DNA from: Anaerotignum lactatifermentans
GTDB lineage: Bacteria; Bacillota; Clostridia; Lachnospirales; Anaerotignaceae
Reading direction: 5' to 3'
Assembly (NCBI RefSeq): GCF_016902535.1
Contig: NZ_JACSNY010000001.1
Span: forward strand, 238,757-302,756
DNA length: 64,000 bases
Position 1 is the stretch's first letter. Each line of letters starts with the position of its first letter. A program made the position numbers and the translations under genes. Shown here one piece after another: positions 33,664-42,962 of the stretch. Under the pieces are notes generated by a model. It saw only the letters and a list, made by a program, of their open reading frames with translations, had not been told where the DNA came from and did not search any database.

Positions 33664-33691
33664 ATCATACCATCTTTGGCCAAAAAGTAAA
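33664..33691 (-). promoter_or_regulatory. aspS promoter
   Basis: TATGAT (33664-33669) with a TTTACT (33686-33691) 16 bp upstream, minus strand. Confidence 0.5.
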
Positions 33692-33711
33692 GCGCAACGG
33701 CAAAAAAACTC

Positions 33712-34989
33712 TTATTTTTCCATATCCTTGATAAAGCGGTAAAGCACATCCACTGTGCCATCGATGCCACAGAGAGCGCTGTCGATGGACAGATGATAGT
33801 TTTCGGCGCTTTCCCAGGTACCGCCGGTATATTTTTTATAGTGCTTTGCCCGTTCCTCATTGACTTCCCGGATCTTCAGCGCCGCCTGCTCCTTTGTCAG
33901 TCCGTAGGACGCCGCCGCGTGAGCCTCCCGGAAATCCTCCGGCGCATGGATGAAAAATCGTACGGTATGAGGTCTTTGCCGCAGGATCACATCAGCGCAT
34001 CTGCCCACGATAACGCAGTTGCCTTTGGCCGCCACTTCGGAAATGACCTTCCATTCCGCCAGAAACAGCCGATCCATAGGCGGCATATCGTCGCCGGAAT
34101 AGGCGTAAAACTGGGAAATTACCTGCTGCAAAATGGGATTTTTCACAGACTGCTCGTTTTTCTCGATAAATTCTCTGGACAAACCGCTTTCTTTGGCCGT
34201 CAGATCAATCAAGTTCCGGTCATAAAAGGCCATTCCCAGCTTCTGGGCCAGTGCCTTGCCGATCTCATGTCCGCCGCTGCCGTATTCTCTGGCAATGGTA
34301 ATCACCAGACCGGAAGAATCTTCCGCCGGTTCCTCTTCTGCCGCTTCTTTGGCGCCAAAGAGCATTCCATCCAGAAAATACAGTTTTCTGCCGTAAAAGC
34401 TGGCAATGGTGCCGATGAGCAATGCGGAAATAATAGTGCCTTCCCGTACCCCTTCCAGATGGTGGAACAGGATCAGAGAAATCACCGCTGCGGAAATGGA
34501 CAGTGTCGCATCAAAACATACCTTGATCTTGCCGAATTCCTTATGAAAAGCGGTACAAAAGGCTTTAACGAAGCCTTCCCCCGGCAGCATCACTACATTG
34601 GCCAGCACTTCCGTATAAACACCGAAGCCCAGAATCAGACAGCCAATAAATAAAGATACGATCTTAGCGGGATAATTCTGCGGCGCCACGAAAAACAGCA
34701 GTTCCATGGTAAAGTCGATAAAATAGCCAAACAGCACTGAAACAGGAATCTGCAGAAGCTGTATCTTTTCAAATCTGCTGCGCAGAATCGCTATCTGCAA
34801 TACAATCAGCAGCACACTGAAGGCAATGGTAAACTGCCCCAATGTCAAAGGAAAATACAAACTTAACGTATAAGGGATACTGGAAATAGGTGATGTTCCC
34901 AGATTCGCCTTTGTAATAAAACTAATGCCCAGGGCATTGATAAACAGCCCAATCAAAAATACAAAATACCGCCTTGCTTTTACCGCCAT
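33712..34989 (-). CDS. Fusion of a YczE/YitT-like membrane domain and a cytidylate-kinase-like domain
   Basis: Protein of 425 residues with two unrelated parts. Residues about 1-205 hold five or six hydrophobic segments (RRYFVFLIGLFINALGISFI, PYTLSLYFPLTLGQFTIAF, IPVSVLFGYFIDFTMELLFF, and others), resembling the YczE/YitT membrane families. From about 225 a cytidylate-kinase-like nucleotide-binding domain begins: GLVITIAREYGSGGHEIGKAL is a P-loop variant, then CVIVGRCADVILRQRP and FFIHAPEDFREAH. The kinase half is a paralogue of the divergent gene at 35619. It lies 7 bp after a marR gene and is probably co-transcribed. A membrane-tethered nucleotide sensor or kinase is a reasonable guess; the substrate is unknown. 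Confidence 0.85.
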   Translation of the reverse strand: MAVKARRYFVFLIGLFINALGISFITKANLGTSPISSIPYTLSLYFPLTLGQFTIAFSVLLIVLQIAILRSRFEKIQLLQIPVSVLFGYFIDFTMELLFFVAPQNYPAKIVSLFIGCLILGFGVYTEVLANVVMLPGEGFVKAFCTAFHKEFGKIKVCFDATLSISAAVISLILFHHLEGVREGTIISALLIGTIASFYGRKLYFLDGMLFGAKEAAEEEPAEDSSGLVITIAREYGSGGHEIGKALAQKLGMAFYDRNLIDLTAKESGLSREFIEKNEQSVKNPILQQVISQFYAYSGDDMPPMDRLFLAEWKVISEVAAKGNCVIVGRCADVILRQRPHTVRFFIHAPEDFREAHAAASYGLTKEQAALKIREVNEERAKHYKKYTGGTWESAENYHLSIDSALCGIDGTVDVLYRFIKDMEK

Positions 34990-34996
34990 GTTTACT

Positions 34997-35419
34997 TCAT
35001 CCCTTCATCATATTCTCATAGATCTTTTCCAGCATCTCACGGAGGAATTCCTGCTCCTCCCCGCTCAGCCCTTCCAGGGCTTTGGCCTCACAGGCCGAAA
35101 AAATGGGCCGTACCGTCTCAAGGGCCAGCCGTTTTCCTTTTTCCGTCAGATAGACATATCGTGATTTCTTATTGCCTTCCATCAGCTGCCTGCAAATCAG
35201 ACCCGATTCCTCCATTCGTTTCAGGATTCCCGTTACCGTCGCCGGTTCCAGATGGAATTTCTGCCCCAGAACCTTCTGCTCACAGCCGTCATGCTCCGCC
35301 AGAAAATCCAGCATCTTTGATTGCCCCGGCAAAAGCCCCTGGGCCGCCGCCTCCAGTACCACCTGCTTTTGAAAGGCCGTCTGAGCCAGCAGCAGCAAAT
35401 GATGAAAACTTTTTTCCAT
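34997..35419 (-). CDS. MarR-family transcriptional regulator
   Basis: Winged-helix regulator of 140 residues. The recognition region LGQKFHLEPATVTGILKRMEESGLICRQ and the wing KKSRYVYLTEKGKRLALE (about 55-110) are typical of MarR. It likely represses its own promoter, where a TTTAGC-TT-GCTAAA palindrome overlaps the start region, and so also the kinase-fusion gene behind it. The ligand is unknown. A divergent promoter drives the kinase paralogue, which may share the control. Confidence 0.9.
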   Translation of the reverse strand: MEKSFHHLLLLAQTAFQKQVVLEAAAQGLLPGQSKMLDFLAEHDGCEQKVLGQKFHLEPATVTGILKRMEESGLICRQLMEGNKKSRYVYLTEKGKRLALETVRPIFSACEAKALEGLSGEEQEFLREMLEKIYENMMKG

Positions 35420-35438
35420 AATATGCCTCCCATTTTTG

Positions 35439-35483
35439 TTTAGCTTGCTAAATATATTATGCGCTTTTTTTCCCGTTTGTCAA
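35439..35483 (-). promoter_or_regulatory. marR promoter with palindromic operator
   Basis: TTGACA (35478-35483) with an A/T-rich -10 (TAATAT, 35454-35459), followed at once by the palindrome TTTAGCTTGCTAAA (35439-35452), a typical MarR-type half-site pair. Confidence 0.65.
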
Positions 35484-35516
35484 TGGGCAATTCCAAAGGA
35501 TTCGCAAGAAATAGAG

Positions 35517-35545
35517 TTGTCAGTTGAATTTCTTTGTTGTATAAT
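35517..35545 (+). promoter_or_regulatory. Promoter of the kinase paralogue
   Basis: TTGTCA (35517-35522) and TATAAT (35540-35545) with a 17-bp spacer, 73 bp before the ATG. Confidence 0.65.
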
Positions 35546-35618
35546 GTTTTTATATTGTTTAGAACCGGATCAATTCATCATAGAGAAGTATTTTTTCCAG
35601 TTAGAGGGGGAGTTTACC

Positions 35619-36218
35619 ATGAACCATAAAATCATCACCATCAGCCGTCAGTACGGCAGCGGCGGCAGAATCATCGGCAAAAAACTGGCAGACGAGCTGG
35701 GTATTCCATTTTATGACAACGAGCTCATCAATCTGGCGGCAGAAAAGACCGGCCTGTCCAAGGACTGCTTCAAAGAAGCGGAAAACGTATCTACCGGAAA
35801 TCTGCTGCTTTCCCTGACTACATTGACTCCAACAGTCGATTCCTATGGTCTGCCTTTGAATGAGAAGATCTTTCTGATCCAGTCTCAGGTTATCAAAGAA
35901 GTAGCGGAACAGGGCAGCTGTGTCATCGTAGGCCGCTCCGCGGACTATGTTCTGGCAGAAAACCCTAACTGCATCAAATTATTCATCCACGCGGAACTGG
36001 AGGATCGGGTAAAACGCGCAACGGAATTATACCATCTGGATGCCAAAAACATAGAATCCGCCGTTCTGAAAACAGATAAAAAGCGTGCAGGCTACTACAA
36101 CTACTTCACCGGTCAGAAATGGGGCAAGCTGGAAAACTACGACCTTGCCATCAACACCTCTAAGATCGCGTTGGATGACGTTGTGGAGATCCTGAAATCC
36201 TATGTAGAAAAAAGATAA
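35619..36218 (+). CDS. Cytidylate-kinase-like protein
   Basis: Stand-alone protein of 199 residues. The N-terminus KIITISRQYGSGGRIIGKKL is a P-loop variant of the cytidylate-kinase-like family, followed by FYDNELINLAAEKTG, CVIVGRSADYVLAENP and FIHAELEDRVKRA. It differs from true Cmk, which has GPAGAGKST, so nucleotide monophosphate kinase activity is not assured. AGAGGGGGAG precedes the ATG chosen; the frame extends upstream without coding character. Its closest relative in the window is the C-terminal half of the membrane fusion on the other side of marR. Confidence 0.88.
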   Translation: MNHKIITISRQYGSGGRIIGKKLADELGIPFYDNELINLAAEKTGLSKDCFKEAENVSTGNLLLSLTTLTPTVDSYGLPLNEKIFLIQSQVIKEVAEQGSCVIVGRSADYVLAENPNCIKLFIHAELEDRVKRATELYHLDAKNIESAVLKTDKKRAGYYNYFTGQKWGKLENYDLAINTSKIALDDVVEILKSYVEKR

Positions 36219-36283
36219 AAACAGGCACTCTTTCGTCAAAGACGGCTTTCTGTCATCTCTTTGACCATTGGGCAAAAAGAATC

Positions 36284-36329
36284 GCTGATGTTTCATGGGC
36301 CAAACCGCCCGGAATCGTCAGCTTTTTTT
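36284..36329 (+). terminator. Terminator of the kinase paralogue
   Basis: GCTGATG pairs with CGTCAGC, with an inner GGGC/GCCC stem, followed by seven T. A second inverted repeat, GTCAAAGA/TCTTTGAC, lies just upstream near 36235-36264. Confidence 0.8.
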
Positions 36330-36380
36330 GTGGAAATCCATATTCTCCCTGTGCCGCCTTTTCTTTTTATTCCCTCTGAA

Positions 36381-36424
36381 AAAACCAAAAACAGCCGTTA
36401 TGGGGAAATCCCATAACGGCTGTT
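36381..36424 (-). terminator. valS terminator
   Basis: AACAGCCGTTATGGG pairs perfectly with CCCATAACGGCTGTT (36390-36404 and 36410-36424); the minus strand continues TTTTGGTTTT. Confidence 0.9.
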
Positions 36425-36456
36425 TTGCTATCCATATCATGCGATACGCTGTTTTT

Positions 36457-39087
36457 TTATTTCAGCTGTGCCAGACGTTCTTCTACCTGTGCCAGAATCG
36501 CGCGATATTTTTCTTCTTTTGCCTTTTCCTCGTCGATGACCTTCTGCGGCGCTTTGGCTACGAAGCCCTGATTTGCCAGCTTCTTTTCCACACGCTCGAT
36601 CTCTTTGAGCATTTTTTCTTTTTCTTTGTTCAGACGTTCCCGTTCTTTTTCCACGTCTACCAGTTCCGCAAAGGGCATATAGATCGTTGCGTTGGAAACC
36701 ACAACGGAAACGGCGTCCTCACCGATGCCGGCTTTATCCGCCTGTACCGTTACTTCGCTGGCGTGAGCCAGTGTCTTGAAGAATACCTTGCTGTGTTCAA
36801 ACAGGAAGCGTACTTCTTCTTTATCGGATACAACGAATACCTGCGCCTTTTTGGAGGGTGCTACGTTCATTTCCGCACGGATATTACGGATTGCGCGGAC
36901 AGCCTCTTTGATGGCGTCGATTTCTTCCTCGTTTTCCTGATAGTTCCATTCTTCCTTATATACAGGCCACTGGGAGATCATGATGCTTTCTTCCTCGTCC
37001 TGGATATGCAGGAACAGTTCTTCTGTAATAAAAGGCATGAAAGGATGGAGCATCTTCAGCGCATTGATGAGAACGGTCTTCAATGTCCACAGGGCCGCTT
37101 CTCTTGTCTGGTCCTCTTTGTTGTAGAGACGGGGTTTTACCATCTCGATATACCAGTCACAGAATTCATCCCACAGGAAATCATAGATCTTCTGTGCCGC
37201 CAGACCCAGTTCATAGTGTTCCAGATTTTCTTCTACATCCTTCGCCAGTGTATTTACCTTGGACAGAATCCATTTATCGGCGGAAGTCAGCATCAGCAGC
37301 TTGGTCTCCTGCTTGTCTTCCATGTTCATCATTACGAAACGGCTGGCGTTCCAGATCTTATTGCAGAAATTCCGGCAGTTTTCCAGTCTTTCCCAGTAGA
37401 AACGCATGTCGTTGCCAGGCGCGTTGCCGGTAATGAGCATCAGACGCAGAGGGTCCGCGCCGTAGTTGGCGATAACTTCCAGAGGATCAATGCCGTTGCC
37501 CAGGGATTTGGAGAACTTTCTGCCCTGATCGTCACGGATCAGACCATGGATCAATACATCATGGAAGGGAATCTCATGCATATTTTCCATACCGGAGAAT
37601 ACCATACGGATTACCCAGAAGAAAATGATATCATAGCCCGTTACCAGTGTGCTGGTAGGATAGAACTGTTTCAGATCTTCCGTATCATGAGGCCAGCCCA
37701 GTGTGGAGAAAGGCCACAGAGCGGAGCTGAACCATGTATCCAGAGTATCCTCATCCTGCTTCAGGTTGGTACTGCCGCATTTTTCACATTTTTCCGGTGT
37801 ATTCTTGTTTACGGTAATATGGCCGCAGTCCTGGCAGTAGTACGCGGGAATCCGGTGACCCCACCACAGCTGACGGGAAATACACCAGTCACGGATATTT
37901 TCCAGCCAATGCATATAGATCTTACCGAAACGATCGGGGATAAAATGCAGCTTATCCTGTTCATATACTTCCATAGCGGGTTTTGCCAGTTCATCCATTT
38001 TTACGAACCACTGGAGCTTAATCAAAGGCTCAATAGCTGTGTTGCATCTTTCATGGCAGCCTACGGCATGGGTGATCTTTTCGATCTCAACCAGATAGCC
38101 TTCCTCTTTCAGACGTTCTACAATGGCTTTTCTTGCTTCCATTCTGTCCATGCCTTCGTATTCGCCGGCATTTTCATTCATAGTGCCGTCATCGTTCATA
38201 ACATTGATGCGGGGCAGGTTATGACGAACGCCTACCTCAAAGTCGTTAGGGTCATGGGCCGGTGTAATCTTTACAACGCCGGTACCAAATTCCCGGTCAA
38301 CATATTCATCGGCAACAATAGGCAGCTCCTTGTTCAGCAGAGGCAGGATACAGGTCTTGCCAATAAGGTGCTGATATCTTTCATCCTCGGGATGAACTGC
38401 TACGGCTGTATCGCCCAGCATCGTCTCCGGTCTGGTCGTTGCCAGACGCAGTCTTTCATCGGAACCAACAATGGGATATTCGATATGGTAGAAGGCGCCT
38501 TCCTGGTCAATATGGTTTACTTCCGCGTCGGAAATGGTGGTCTGGCACTCAGGACACCAGTTGATAATCTTTTCCCCACGGTAGATATAGCCTTTTTCAT
38601 AGAGACGGCAGAATACTTCCAGAACTGCCTCGGAGCATCCTTCGTCCATGGTAAAACGTACTCTGTCCCAGTCACAGGAGCAGCCCAGTTTCCGCAGCTG
38701 ATTCAGGATGATGCCGCCGTATTCTTCCTTCCACGCCCAGGCACGTTCCAGGAAGCCCTCACGGCCTACATCCGCTTTGGTCAGGCCCTCGGAAGCCATT
38801 TTCTGTACAACCTTCAGCTCTGTGGAAATACTTGCATGGTCAATGCCGGGTACCCACAATGCGTTGTAGCCCGCCATTCTTTTCCAGCGGATCAGGATAT
38901 CCTGCATGGTATTGTCCAGGGCGTGGCCCATATGCAGCTGACCGGTAATATTCGGGGGCGGCATTACGATGCTGTAAGGTTTCTTTGTTTTGTCGATTTT
39001 TGTGTGGAAATATTTCTTTTCCATCCACATGGCGTAGAGTCTGTCCTCTACGGCTGCGGGATCAAAATTCTTTGCCAGCTCTCTCAC
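36457..39087 (-). CDS. valS: Valyl-tRNA synthetase
   Basis: Class I synthetase of 876 residues. The HIGH motif is [14 protein letters not shown], the KMSKS motif is [11 protein letters not shown], and a C-terminal coiled-coil arm is visible ([20 protein letters not shown]). A CP1 editing domain covers roughly residues 195-345. The start is a GTG (VRELAKNFD) placed 7 nt after AAAGGAGG; the frame continues upstream only through the T-box terminator, so longer starts are wrong. Control is by the T-box leader directly upstream. Confidence 0.97.
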   Translation of the reverse strand: MRELAKNFDPAAVEDRLYAMWMEKKYFHTKIDKTKKPYSIVMPPPNITGQLHMGHALDNTMQDILIRWKRMAGYNALWVPGIDHASISTELKVVQKMASEGLTKADVGREGFLERAWAWKEEYGGIILNQLRKLGCSCDWDRVRFTMDEGCSEAVLEVFCRLYEKGYIYRGEKIINWCPECQTTISDAEVNHIDQEGAFYHIEYPIVGSDERLRLATTRPETMLGDTAVAVHPEDERYQHLIGKTCILPLLNKELPIVADEYVDREFGTGVVKITPAHDPNDFEVGVRHNLPRINVMNDDGTMNENAGEYEGMDRMEARKAIVERLKEEGYLVEIEKITHAVGCHERCNTAIEPLIKLQWFVKMDELAKPAMEVYEQDKLHFIPDRFGKIYMHWLENIRDWCISRQLWWGHRIPAYYCQDCGHITVNKNTPEKCEKCGSTNLKQDEDTLDTWFSSALWPFSTLGWPHDTEDLKQFYPTSTLVTGYDIIFFWVIRMVFSGMENMHEIPFHDVLIHGLIRDDQGRKFSKSLGNGIDPLEVIANYGADPLRLMLITGNAPGNDMRFYWERLENCRNFCNKIWNASRFVMMNMEDKQETKLLMLTSADKWILSKVNTLAKDVEENLEHYELGLAAQKIYDFLWDEFCDWYIEMVKPRLYNKEDQTREAALWTLKTVLINALKMLHPFMPFITEELFLHIQDEEESIMISQWPVYKEEWNYQENEEEIDAIKEAVRAIRNIRAEMNVAPSKKAQVFVVSDKEEVRFLFEHSKVFFKTLAHASEVTVQADKAGIGEDAVSVVVSNATIYMPFAELVDVEKERERLNKEKEKMLKEIERVEKKLANQGFVAKAPQKVIDEEKAKEEKYRAILAQVEERLAQLK

Positions 39088-39109
39088 TTTTTTTCCTCCT
39101 TTGTCACAT

Positions 39110-39366
39110 AAAAAAGAGCTTTCCTCCCAAAAGGACGAAAGCTCGCGGTACCACCTTATTTCCCGCCGCAAAAAACGGCGGACACTCTCGGTCGATAACG
39201 GGACCAGACGGCTCTGCCTACTTTTCGTTCAGCAAAGCGACTCCAAAGCTACCTTCTGCGGACCGGACTCCCGAAAAAACCTCTCAGCCTCTGGGTTTTT
39301 CTCTCTGGCGGATGGCTCCCGCATACTCCTCTTTTTCCTTGTCTTTGGCTTTTTTGATGCTTATAT
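39110..39366 (-). ncRNA. T-box leader of valS (tRNA-Val sensing)
   Basis: The conserved T-box sequence TAAGGTGGTACCGCG (minus strand, ending near 39144) precedes an intrinsic terminator, GAGCTTTC/GAAAGCTC (39116-39123 with 39137-39144) plus six T. The 5' part begins with Stem I elements (AGAGGAGTATGCGGGAG), and a GTA triplet follows GAAG in the region expected for the specifier, fitting a valine codon. Uncharged tRNA-Val would pair with the specifier and the T-box bulge and prevent termination. Confidence 0.92.
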
Positions 39367-39372
39367 GTAAGC

Positions 39373-39401
39373 ATTTTATTCAATACAACCAAATTTGTCA
39401 A
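39373..39401 (-). promoter_or_regulatory. valS T-box promoter
   Basis: TTGACA (39396-39401) and TAAAAT (39373-39378), 17-bp spacing, minus strand, directly before the T-box leader. Confidence 0.8.
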
Positions 39402-39415
39402 TAGCTTTTTGTAAA

Positions 39416-40576
39416 TTATTCTGTATTCCTTTGCTCCTTCGGGAACCTGGAAATATTCATCAAAATCCCCATCATGCCCATGGTAAAGATCAGGGAGGTG
39501 CCGCCGTAGCTGATAAAAGGCAGCGGCTGCCCCGTATTGGGGATGGTATTGGTCACAACACCGATATTGATGAGGGACTGAAATCCGATGACAGAGGTGA
39601 TGCCAGTGGCTACCAGCATCCCATAACTATCTCTGGCCCGCATGGCAATCCGAAGTCCTCGCCAAACCAATACAGCCAGCAGCGCCACCACCAGTCCGGC
39701 GCCGATCAGGCCCAGTTCCTCGCAAATAATAGAGAAAATAAAGTCGTTATAGGGTTCCGGGATAAATGTTTTTTGCCGGCTTTGTCCCAGCCCCAGGCCA
39801 AACAGCCCACCGGAGGCTACCGCGTACAGCGACTGTATGATCTGGTATCCATCCCCCAGTGTATCAGACCAGGGGTCCAGCCAGATCAGAATACGATCCA
39901 AACGATAGCGGAACTGAGGAATCAATACCGCCAGCGCGCCCAAAGGCACCAACAGAGCCGCCCCTACCACAAAGTACCATATTCTTGGACTGGCAATAAA
40001 CAAAATCACCATGCCTACCAACCCCAGCAGAAGGGCCGTGGAGAAGTTGGAAACGGCGATCAAGCCCACCGGAATCAGCAGTATGCCCAAAGCTTTCAGA
40101 AATCCCTTCAGATTCGCCAGCTCACTCCTATGCTCCAGAACATAGTACGACAGATACAGAATTACAGCGATCTTCGTAAATTCTGAGGGCTGGAAGCTCA
40201 AAGGCCCGATCCCCAGCCACCGCTTCTGACCATAGGCCTCTGTCCCGAAAAAGGGCAGCAGCAGAAGAAAGAAATTGGACAGCAGATATGCCGGAAAAGC
40301 AAGCCTTTTCCAGAACTGATAGGGAATCCGCATAGCCATAAACATCCCGGCAGATCCGATCACTACCCATGCCGCCTGCCGTTTCAGGAAATAAAACATA
40401 TCGTTGTTAAAATTGGCGTTTGTCATGGTGTAATAATAGCTGGAACTGAAAATCATGACCACGCCGAAAAGAACCAATGTCAGCACAATAAAAAGCACGG
40501 CAAAATCAAAGGGCTCTGTTTTTTTCGGTTTTCTTCCGCTGCGCCTTGCGGCGTTTCCCTGTTTTGTTCGTTTCAT
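39416..40576 (-). CDS. ftsW: FtsW/SpoVE-type SEDS peptidoglycan polymerase
   Basis: SEDS-family glycosyltransferase of 386 residues with about ten membrane helices, acting in septal (or spore cortex) wall synthesis with a class B PBP. The family blocks NFSTALLLGLVGMVILF, RLDRILIWLDPWSDTLGDGYQIIQSLYAVASGGLFG and PNTGQPLPFISYGGTSL are present. ATG at 40576 is 5-6 nt after GAGGTG. Last gene of the dcw cluster; murG and ftsQ do not follow, as the next gene on this strand is valS. FtsW versus SpoVE cannot be decided without phylogeny. Confidence 0.9.
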   Translation of the reverse strand: MKRTKQGNAARRSGRKPKKTEPFDFAVLFIVLTLVLFGVVMIFSSSYYYTMTNANFNNDMFYFLKRQAAWVVIGSAGMFMAMRIPYQFWKRLAFPAYLLSNFFLLLLPFFGTEAYGQKRWLGIGPLSFQPSEFTKIAVILYLSYYVLEHRSELANLKGFLKALGILLIPVGLIAVSNFSTALLLGLVGMVILFIASPRIWYFVVGAALLVPLGALAVLIPQFRYRLDRILIWLDPWSDTLGDGYQIIQSLYAVASGGLFGLGLGQSRQKTFIPEPYNDFIFSIICEELGLIGAGLVVALLAVLVWRGLRIAMRARDSYGMLVATGITSVIGFQSLINIGVVTNTIPNTGQPLPFISYGGTSLIFTMGMMGILMNISRFPKEQRNTE

Positions 40577-40597
40577 GCCCACACCTCGTTCCGATTT

Positions 40598-41956
40598 TTA
40601 TTTCAAATAGGACTTCACCTGTTCCTTGAACAGGTCTCCTCTCTGTTCGTAATTATCAAACATTCCCCAGCTTGCGCAGGCCGGAGAAAGCAGGACGCAG
40701 TCTCCCGGCTGGGCCTTGCTGCGGCAAAGGTCTACAGCCTCCGCAAAGGTCTCGCAGTCCGTGATCTCCGTAAAGCCAAATTTTTCCGCCGAAGCCCGAA
40801 TCTGGGGCGCTGTTACGCCGATCAGCACCAGATGCTTCACTCTGCCGGGGAACAGCTTCGTCCAGTCATCAAAGGACACACCCTTGTCGTAGCCGCCGCC
40901 AATGAGAACAATGGGCTTTTCCATAGCCAGCACCGCCCGGATAGACGCGTCCGTATTGGTGCCCTTGGAATCATTGTAGTAGTCCACACCATCTACTGTG
41001 GCCACATATTCAATACGGTGGGCAACGCCTTTGAAGTTCCGCAGTACGGTACGGATTTCTTCCAGAGAAACGCCGGCGCAGATGCCCATGGCCGCTGCCG
41101 CCATGACATTTTCATAGTTATGCACACCCAGAATCTGCAATTCACCTACAGACAGCAGCTTTTCGTCGATGCCCTGCCATTTTACGAAAATATCCTTTCC
41201 CTGCAGGAAAATGCCCTCTTCCAGAGTCTCCTGACTGCTGAAGAAAAACACCTTTGCCGCTGTTTTTTCCGCCATTTTGCGGCAGACCTCATCCCCATGG
41301 TTCAGGATGCAGAAATCCTCCGTCGTCTGACGGGCAAAAACTCGCTCCTTCATGGCAATATAGACCTCCATGGTCTTATGACGGTTCAGATGATCCGGTG
41401 TGATATTCAGCACCGCGCTGATGTGGGGATGGAATTCTCTGGCTTTTTCCATCTGGAAGCTGCTGATTTCCGCAACTACCCAGTCTTTTTCCGTCAGCCG
41501 TTCCACCTCCGCGGAATAAGGCACACCAATATTGCCCACCACAGCGGTGCCGGGGCGTACCATCTTCATGATCTCCCCTGTCAGTGTTGTTGTAGTTGTC
41601 TTGCCGTTGGTGCCGGTAATGGCAGTAATGGGGCAGGGTGTCTGGCGGTATGCCAGTTCCACCTCACTGATGACCTCCACCCCGGCGGCCTCTGCCGCGG
41701 CGATAAAAGGCAGGTCACAGGGAATACCCGGGCTCAAAACGATCAGATCCTGCGCACAGGCAATATCATCCGGGTTCTGTCCCGTATAGAGCGTAATGCC
41801 CTTTTCTTCCAATGCCAGCGCTTCCGCCGGCACATCCTCTCTTTTTTTCATATCCTGCAAGGTGACCTGCGCCCCCATATGATGCAGCAGAGCGGCAGCG
41901 GCAATACCGCTTTTTGCCATGCCGCAGACCAGCGCGTGTTTTCCCGCAACATTCAT
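40598..41956 (-). CDS. murD: UDP-N-acetylmuramoylalanine-D-glutamate ligase
   Basis: Cytoplasmic Mur ligase of 452 residues adding D-Glu to UDP-MurNAc-L-Ala. The ATP motif is AITGTNGKTTTTTL; NITPDHLNRH and YYNDSKGTNTDA are the other Mur-ligase blocks, and the C-terminal LSPACASWGMFDNYEQRGDLF is MurD-specific. It follows mraY and precedes ftsW with gaps below 25 bp. Confidence 0.96.
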   Translation of the reverse strand: MNVAGKHALVCGMAKSGIAAAALLHHMGAQVTLQDMKKREDVPAEALALEEKGITLYTGQNPDDIACAQDLIVLSPGIPCDLPFIAAAEAAGVEVISEVELAYRQTPCPITAITGTNGKTTTTTLTGEIMKMVRPGTAVVGNIGVPYSAEVERLTEKDWVVAEISSFQMEKAREFHPHISAVLNITPDHLNRHKTMEVYIAMKERVFARQTTEDFCILNHGDEVCRKMAEKTAAKVFFFSSQETLEEGIFLQGKDIFVKWQGIDEKLLSVGELQILGVHNYENVMAAAAMGICAGVSLEEIRTVLRNFKGVAHRIEYVATVDGVDYYNDSKGTNTDASIRAVLAMEKPIVLIGGGYDKGVSFDDWTKLFPGRVKHLVLIGVTAPQIRASAEKFGFTEITDCETFAEAVDLCRSKAQPGDCVLLSPACASWGMFDNYEQRGDLFKEQVKSYLK

Positions 41957-41974
41957 GTCATTTCCCTCTTTTCG

Positions 41975-42961
41975 TTAAAACATATATTTACAGCCCAAAA
42001 AGCCGATGAGACACAGCATAGCCGTAATGACGTAAAACAGTGTCACTACTTTCGTTTCCTTCCAGCCGCACTGCTCCAGATGATGGTGGAAGGGCGCCAT
42101 TTTAAACAGTCGTCTGCCCTCGCCGTATTTGCGCTTGGTGATCTTGAACCAACCTACCTGCAGCATAACCGTAATGGATTCCCACAGATAAATAAAGCCG
42201 ACAATGACAATAAAAATGGGCATTTTCAGTACAAAAGCGGCGGACGCCACAAAGCCGCCCAAAGCCAGAGAACCTGTATCCCCCATAAACACCTTGGCGG
42301 GATAGGAGTTAAAGATCAAAAAGGCCAGCAGCGCGCCGGCAATAGCGCCGCACACAGGCGAAATGGCACTGCCTGCCGCCCAGGAAACGATCATAAAGAA
42401 AGCCGCTACGATCAGCGTCACACCGCCGGCCAGACCATCCAGACCGTCGGTCAGGTTTACGCCATTGACCGTCCCCAGTACCGCCACAAAGAGGAAGGGA
42501 ATGAACAACAGACCCAGATCCAGTTCATAGCCTCCCGCGAAGGGGATATAAACGGCTGTGCCTGTGCCATTTTTGAGCAGGTGCCAGCAGAATACCGCCG
42601 TCACAATCAGCTGCAGCGCCAGCTTCTGCCATGCCCGCAAGCCCAGAGAGCGTTTTTTCACCACTTTGATATAGTCATCCAAAAAGCCGATAATACCATA
42701 GCACAATGTCATCAGTACCACTGCGATGCCATCGGCGTTTCCCTTCAGGAAAAACAGCGACGCCACCACAAAAGCGATCAAAAAGGCAATGCCGCCCATG
42801 GTCGGCGTGCCCTGCTTCTGCAAATGTGTCTGCGGCCCGTCATCCCTGACGTTCTGCCCGAACTTCAGCCGGTGCAGCAGAGGGATCAAAATGGGGCACA
42901 GGATCACTCCCAGCACAAATGATATGATAATGGCGTAAACCGCCTGTTCCAAAGAACCCAC
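41975..42961 (-). CDS. mraY: Phospho-N-acetylmuramoyl-pentapeptide transferase
   Basis: Polytopic membrane enzyme of 328 residues that makes lipid I. Motifs: KFGQNVRDDGPQTHLQKQGTP type substrate block (read in pieces KFGQNVRDDGP and KQGTPTMGG), GFLDDYIK with the catalytic aspartates, NLTDGLDGLAGG, and FKMAPFHHHLE. The start is a GTG with AAGGAG 9 nt upstream; it lies 1 bp after the murF stop. Confidence 0.96.
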   Translation of the reverse strand: MGSLEQAVYAIIISFVLGVILCPILIPLLHRLKFGQNVRDDGPQTHLQKQGTPTMGGIAFLIAFVVASLFFLKGNADGIAVVLMTLCYGIIGFLDDYIKVVKKRSLGLRAWQKLALQLIVTAVFCWHLLKNGTGTAVYIPFAGGYELDLGLLFIPFLFVAVLGTVNGVNLTDGLDGLAGGVTLIVAAFFMIVSWAAGSAISPVCGAIAGALLAFLIFNSYPAKVFMGDTGSLALGGFVASAAFVLKMPIFIVIVGFIYLWESITVMLQVGWFKITKRKYGEGRRLFKMAPFHHHLEQCGWKETKVVTLFYVITAMLCLIGFLGCKYMF

Positions 42962-42962
42962 T

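Noticed and set aside
36295..39111. Very long plus-strand reading frame opposite valS
   Set aside because: It is antisense to a complete valyl-tRNA synthetase with all class I motifs; its translation has no domain character and is rich in His, Phe and Cys, as expected of a shadow frame.
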